The notes beneath the pieces are model-generated. The model ran no database searches. It saw only the letters and a program-made list of their open reading frames with translations, and was not told the DNA's origin. Below, in pieces: positions 59,034 through 64,000 of a stretch of 64,000 nucleotides of DNA (position 1 is the first letter of the stretch; each line of letters starts with the position of its first letter). The position numbers were made by a program, and so were the translations under genes. The DNA comes from Pyrrhosoma nymphula (Eukaryota > Arthropoda > Insecta > Odonata > Coenagrionidae), in NCBI GenBank assembly GCA_963573305.1, contig OY754339.1, forward strand, positions 89,683,838 through 89,747,837, read 5' to 3'.

Positions 59034-61732
59034 TTTTGGGGGTTTATAGGGAACTAGACAGATACCGTTGGCCAGACAAGCAAAAGGACCGTGGGTAATT
59101 TCCCCATCCAGGTGGAATTCTGGAGGAAATTTTCGCGTAACTCATCGCCGTCATTTAGCAGGATAAAAATCATTGCAACTAAGCACATTGTTTAAAATTT
59201 CAAACACATCTTTGAATGCCCTCAAATATCACGGAGATCTGCTGATACCATGTCCATTTGCGACCGAGTACATATATTGATCGGATAATGAATTCCAGGT
59301 AGAATAAGAATTGAAAAGGGAAACACGGTGTGGTAACAAGTCTACCGCAAACTTATTGCCACAACTTAACTTTCCATCCTATGGAAGGATAACTCACTGC
59401 ACTTAAAATATTCCATTCATAATTCATAAATGGAAACGTATAAATTTCTGAAATATTCTAACCCCTCGACAAATCCAGTTGTGGTCCCAGTCTTCGGATG
59501 CGAGAGCATGCAATGCACAGGGCAGCTCTATAACTCTCGATGATAATAATTGATACGCTTCACTTTGATTACTCTACACATTAAGATTCGATGATAAGAT
59601 ACAGATAAATAATATTTATCTTAAGAGCCACTGGATTCACCGAATTTTGTCTGATAACATAGTGTCCTTTATCATCCTTCTTCTGTCCACTTAACGCGTT
59701 TCCCCGCTGCAGAATTCGTCGAAGGATACATTCAAATATCACCCCAACTACCTAATCAGGAAAGAATAGGCACTCAGAAAATATTGCAGGCATAAGCGAT
59801 TGAGGTAATTATCCAGTGGCCATTATTGCGCAAGCTTTAACATATCTGATGTTAGAGCCACTAAGAGAAAACGTTCCAGCAAAACCAAAATCAACGTGTA
59901 CCATCCATTGTGCGACACCCTTTAAAAACGTGGCAACAAATTGTTATTAATGGTTATTACAGGATCCCAAATGAGTAGCAAGTTTTAAACAAGAATGTGG
60001 GAAAGTTTTTCAGCTCAGAAACATGTCAAGATAGCACATAAGCGAGTAAAATTTGGTACACAAAAGGAAATAATCTAAAATTCCATTCCGTTCTCGTTTC
60101 TATCATCTCTTTGTAGGAGGAGATTGGAAGCAATGTAATTTAGGCTGGAATCAATTCACTCGTCATATCTCTTGACTTCCCTATCCATCCCAGTCCTTGT
60201 ATAATACGAGTAGGTATCACTCAAAGCTCGGATCACCAACTACTCCCGAGTAATGAGAGAAGGTTTCCCTTTGGAAATCCGATCATCTCCAGCGACCTTG
60301 TAGAATGGGTACACACATTCGTTACGTCGTTAATCTCAATGACACAAAAAAATGACGGGTTGAGAAGCAATGTTCGTTTAGGGCGCGCCCAATACGGCTC
60401 TAAGGTTGTGCAGAAGGGAGACCGCGGCAATTTAAATCCCTGAAATCATTTTCCCATTCAATGAGACTCGATTGTTGCGAAACGTTAAAGGATGTGGTCT
60501 AAGCTACCCACCCTGGTGCTACTCACGAGCGATATACTCACACTCTGTTACACACTTTGACCCGTGACCTACAACACCAAAAGAAGTAGGTTTGCGATCG
60601 ACCGAGGTAATAAACAAGGAGTTGGTGGCACAAGGAGGAGTGGTGGGAACAAACAATGAATAGCCCATCGAACTCATTCATTACGAGGCAAGGTTGAAAC
60701 GTGATCCTTCAATTAATTGACTTCAAATCCGATGGAAACTACAACCCTTTTTTTATATCGTGACCGTGCGCTATCCTAAAAAAAAAAACAAATATACAAG
60801 CATTCTTATTGATCTTTAAAGAAAGGCAAAGTTTCTCTAATTATACCTTTCCGTCTCAATTCTGCCCACGCATTGGCACCAGACGTTGTTTTACCTTACT
60901 CCAGAATCGATTCTCACGCAAACGGGTGGTGCTTGGTTACTAGGACGAGGCAAGACGATAAAAAGATTTCTGTAGATGCAGTCGTCAGCGATGTTGGGAG
61001 GAAGGGAGTAGACCCTTCGGGCGTTTTAATGATGTCATTGTTCGCAAAGGTGCTCGGGAAATAAAAGTGCGCACCTCAGTGGATGCCGAGTTCGGATCTG
61101 AACGGAGGAGAGGCAGTGATCATCCCACGGAATAAGAGGGAAGGTAGGAATCAGTTCGGAATCACTCATCAACACCCAAAGAGTGCCCTGCAAGTCATCT
61201 CAGTAGCAATTTAAACGGTTGGTGAAAAATTTGGTGGAAACATATCGACGCACAGATGGAGGCTGTGAGAGAATAGGAAACGCTTTGTCTCACGAAAGAT
61301 AAACCTGTTTTATTCTGAATAGCTATCTACCCAATTTTGGTATCGCACGAACTTTGCCCAGTACCGCCGCACGAAATGAAACTATATTCGTGAAGTATAA
61401 CAGATTAATGAGCATTTTGATAAATTATCACCGTATCTCGACAATTTTTTCTCCATCGCCTTTGTTTTCTGCACACTGTTCCCCCCCATATGTCTTGATG
61501 TGCATTTTATTTGTTTCTCCTTCACCGTAATGACGTGCAGTTATATTTATTCTCGTTTTTTATTTATACATAACACTCGACCACATAATACCTACTAAAG
61601 GAGACACTGCAATGGTGTAAGTCTTCACCAGATATGCTATACCTACATTACTGTGAAAGGATTACGAACTTCGACAGACTATTGCTTCGGGGACTAGATT
61701 TTTTACATATGTTTAATAACTTACCATTATTA
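59034..61732. other. AT-rich non-coding stretch
   Basis: No gene or repeat family recognised. Small frames at 60233-60430 and 60873-61064 have no motif. Confidence 0.4.
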
Positions 61733-61914
61733 CATCTGCATCTACACAAAACCCTGCAAGCCACCTCAAGGGTGTGTGGCAGGGGGTGAGTAGTCACCAA
61801 CATACATTACACTATACCCTAAAATTAATGTAATTACGACTATTGATGCATTAGCATAAATCGCTAATGCTTGTCACAAGGCGTTGCCACGAAAGCATGC
61901 ACTACATCATAGCC
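61733..61914 (-). mobile_element. SINE-A, copy 4 (TAGATG-tailed, 5'-truncated)
   Basis: Minus-strand copy beginning at the tail (CATCTGCATCTACAC), then AAGCCACCTCAAGGGTGTGTG, then TTATGCTAATGCATCAATAG as complement, then the region of the GGCTTCGCC hairpin. The 5' end (ACCAACGG block) is missing. It closely resembles copy 1 in the 3' half. Confidence 0.82.
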
Positions 61915-62076
61915 TATTACTATCACCTCACCTCAATTGTCTCGCATGATTTTATTTTCTGCACGGATTATTATCCCGCAGAATTCATGAATTAAAAGTA
62001 TTAGTAACACTGGTCAGTAGTAGTACGTTAATCCGTGCCCTGAATTATTGCATTTTTCGACGACGCAATCCTTTGG

Positions 62077-62267
62077 TTTCTGGTTAGGCCTTGCATTGTT
62101 TTTACTGATTTATTTTCTCTGCTAGCGGCGGGAGGAGTATGGAGGTTCGAATCTGAACTGGAACGAGTATTGCATGCATGGTGTGGAATCACCCCGTGCC
62201 ACACACTGGATGTAAATATTATTTATCGTAGCTTGTAGCATTGTGTTTTGTAGATGTAAATACGTAG
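62077..62267 (+). mobile_element. SINE-B, copy 2 (TAGATG-tailed)
   Basis: Same family as 21629-21792, with a clear box B (GGTTCGAATCT at 62144-62154), so a tRNA-derived head is likely. The 3' half has TGCATGGTGTGGAATCACCC, GTGCCACACAC and a degenerate TAGATGTAAATACG tail. The tail region is about 40 bp longer than in copy 1. Confidence 0.75.
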
Positions 62268-62366
62268 ATTTTAGGTTGAATTGGTTGAGCACAGTTTACA
62301 TGAAGTACGACATTTGAGCACTGATAAGGATGTTGGGCTCGTGAGACGTGTTATTGGTAGTGGGTT

Positions 62367-62904
62367 ATAGTTGGGAAAGTTATCTAAGAAAATTAACTGA
62401 ATGAAGTTAAAGTTAATCTCTGTAAAAATTTACTAGTTTAAGTAAAAATTACTTTTCTGAAAAAGTAACTGATTAAAGTTAAAGTTAAAAAAAGTAACTT
62501 TTACGTTAAAAGTTACTTTTTCAGTTACTTTAAAGAAGCTTTTAAAAATAACTTTTATAGCTATTTTTCGCAATTGGGATAAAATAAATACAAACTTCAA
62601 ATTCAAGAAATATTTATTTAAGTTTTACTTAAAAAGTCATTAAACATTAATAACATTCTCATTTAAAAAGTTTTATCGGATATCCGTCCTTTCCTGTCTG
62701 AAAAAGGCAGAAAATAAAATTCAAGCAGGTCTACATTCTCCAAAAATTAACGAAAAAAATTAACTGAAGTTAGTTTTGTATCAGTTAATGTATAATTTTA
62801 ACGATTAATAGTTAACTCTTCTCAAAAGTAACGGTTAAGGTAAACAACATTTTTAACTATTAATTTTAGTCATTAATTTGTTAAATCGTTAATCCCAACT
62901 ATGA
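62367..62904. mobile_element. hAT-like non-autonomous element rich in AGTTA/AGTAAC words
   Basis: Termini ATAGTTGGGA (62367-62376) and TCCCAACTAT (62893-62902) are inverted. AGTGGGTT (62359-62366) and AGTGGGCT (62905-62912) form an imperfect 8-bp flanking repeat (7 of 8), the size made by hAT transposases. The interior is dominated by GTTAAAGTTA, AAGTAACT and related words, a composition seen in several hAT non-autonomous families. No transposase frame. Exact ends are uncertain by two bases on the right. Confidence 0.65.
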
Positions 62905-63761
62905 AGTGGGCTGCCTGCTAAATCTCTAAAAACCATTTGAGAAGGATTGAAGGTATTTTTAATATATCAGTTTATAAGATCATCTCCATCCACCTATCTT
63001 CCAAAGGCTAAAATATACGCATGAAATATTAGTGTTAGAGCCTATATTTCATCCGAGGAAAGCGGGCTGAATGCTAACTTGGCTAGCAGTATAAATTGTA
63101 TAAGGAAATAGATTTTCCCGTATAAATATCATTTTAACGTACATACTACCAGTACTACTGTTCAAATTTGACCCGCAGCAGAAAGAAATCTACAAAAAGC
63201 TAAATATGGCAACGTCGTATCATCCGTTCGATTGTGACGTCATACCGAATTCAATAGCATCGAATCGATCGGCGAAGTTACCGAGTTGTGCAGGACAGCT
63301 GATTAAATTTGTGCAATAAGGTGTGCTAAATTGAGAAGTTCAGTGTTTCTGCAATGTGTTGTCAGCAGCAACATTGATGAGTCTTCGATTTCACGTCGTA
63401 CAAATGACCGACCTTAATTGTAGGTACATAATTGTAGAGAGATTTGTGTATTAGTGGTTGGATTAGAGTTGTTCGTGAATGTGCATATTAGAAATTTTCC
63501 TTTTTAGACCTCATGTTGTGCTTCGTTTTAAATGAAGTTTTTGTTGCGTGATTACTTTTTTGGCCATAAATTATTTTTATTCGTCAAATTAGTGATTTTT
63601 CTCTGGCATAATCGGCTAGGTAGTGAGGGTATTTTTATCTGTAATGTTCACGTAAACGGTACATGGAAGTCCTTTTCAATAGATATGGCTTTAAAATAGC
63701 CATAACGAAGGTTATGGAACAATAGCGCTTCTCAATACACGCAGCATTCCCCATTGCCAGC
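62905..63761. other. AT-rich non-coding stretch
   Basis: No recognised gene or repeat. Confidence 0.4.
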
Positions 63762-64000
63762 GGGCAGATCCGGATTGGGCCGCACGATCGAAAAATCAAT
63801 TTTACTTTACGGCGTCGCACACGGTCGAAGATAAGTTCTTCGGATTCACTCTCTTAAAGCTTCGTTATTATCGCGGTGTAGGTATCTCAGTGTCCGTTAA
63901 TGTCCATATTTTTATTTTACTACATGAACGAGAAAAATTGACGAAAAACAGGGTCCGCCATATTGTCACGTATCGATGACAAATACTAAAAATTCGGACG
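63762..64000 (+). repeat. Repeat D, copy 2 (cut by window end)
   Basis: Direct-orientation match to 38128-38348 from GGGCAGATCCGGATTGGG through TTCTTCGGATTCACTCTC to CAGGGTCCGCCAT and ATCGATGACAAATA. The element continues past the last base of the window. Confidence 0.82.

Noticed and set aside
1..64000. CRISPR array, bacterial operons, prophage or viral integration
   Set aside because: No regularly spaced direct repeats, no ribosome binding sites before credible frames, and no viral capsid, protease or integrase motifs were seen on either strand.

Overview
The window reads as nuclear DNA of an arthropod, most likely an insect with a large, repeat-rich genome; the species is not recognised. 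There are no bacterial-style operons, no dense coding and no CRISPR or phage features. The background is AT-rich and mostly non-coding, with decayed non-LTR retrotransposons, tRNA-derived SINEs, terminal-inverted-repeat MITEs and long hairpins, plus about 17 short GC-rich islands with strong purine/pyrimidine strand asymmetry. The arthropod call is an inference from the jockey/CR1-like LINE protein remnants and the SINE/MITE mix, not from a diagnostic gene.

Only one segment looks like a host gene: a serine-rich first coding exon on the minus strand (55206 down to 54979). It ends in phase 0 at a good GT donor, has an in-frame stop upstream of its ATG, and lies beside a CpG-rich stretch (55275-56080) that could be the promoter. 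If that is right, DNA at coordinates below 54978 is intron 1 or beyond. No second exon was found.

Layout. 1-5.2 kb: two copies of one tRNA-derived SINE (one with a perfect 12-bp target duplication), a tRNA-like element with inverted flanks, a CT tract and a purine island. 5-13.6 kb: mostly featureless, with a strong G-run cluster at 7.64 kb. 13.6-30 kb: SINE-A and SINE-B copies that carry TAGATG tails, two long hairpins (18.1 and 24.9 kb), a MITE with perfect 26-bp termini (25.28-25.77 kb), and the first TAGTTTGAGCGA-family MITE. 30-42.9 kb: the second and third copies of that MITE, two LINE copies ending in TAGATG repeats, two other LINE relics, a duplicated 205-bp segment and the first copy of repeat D. 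46-59 kb: two further tRNA-like elements with inverted flanks, a LINE split by a SINE, a MITE split by a SINE, the candidate exon, and a hairpin insertion flanked by 12-bp direct repeats. 58.4-64 kb: a decayed LINE C-terminus, more SINE-A and SINE-B, a hAT-like element rich in AGTTA/AGTAAC words, and the second repeat D copy cut by the window edge.

Two relationships stand out. First, the SINE-A and SINE-B families end in the same sequence and TAGATG tail as the LINE copies at 31 and 37 kb, so these SINEs probably borrow the LINE machinery. Second, three tRNA-like elements (0.9, 46.4 and 58.9 kb) are enclosed by inverted repeats that have diverged between copies yet still pair within each copy. 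SINEs normally have no such termini, and this is the best candidate here for something poorly described.
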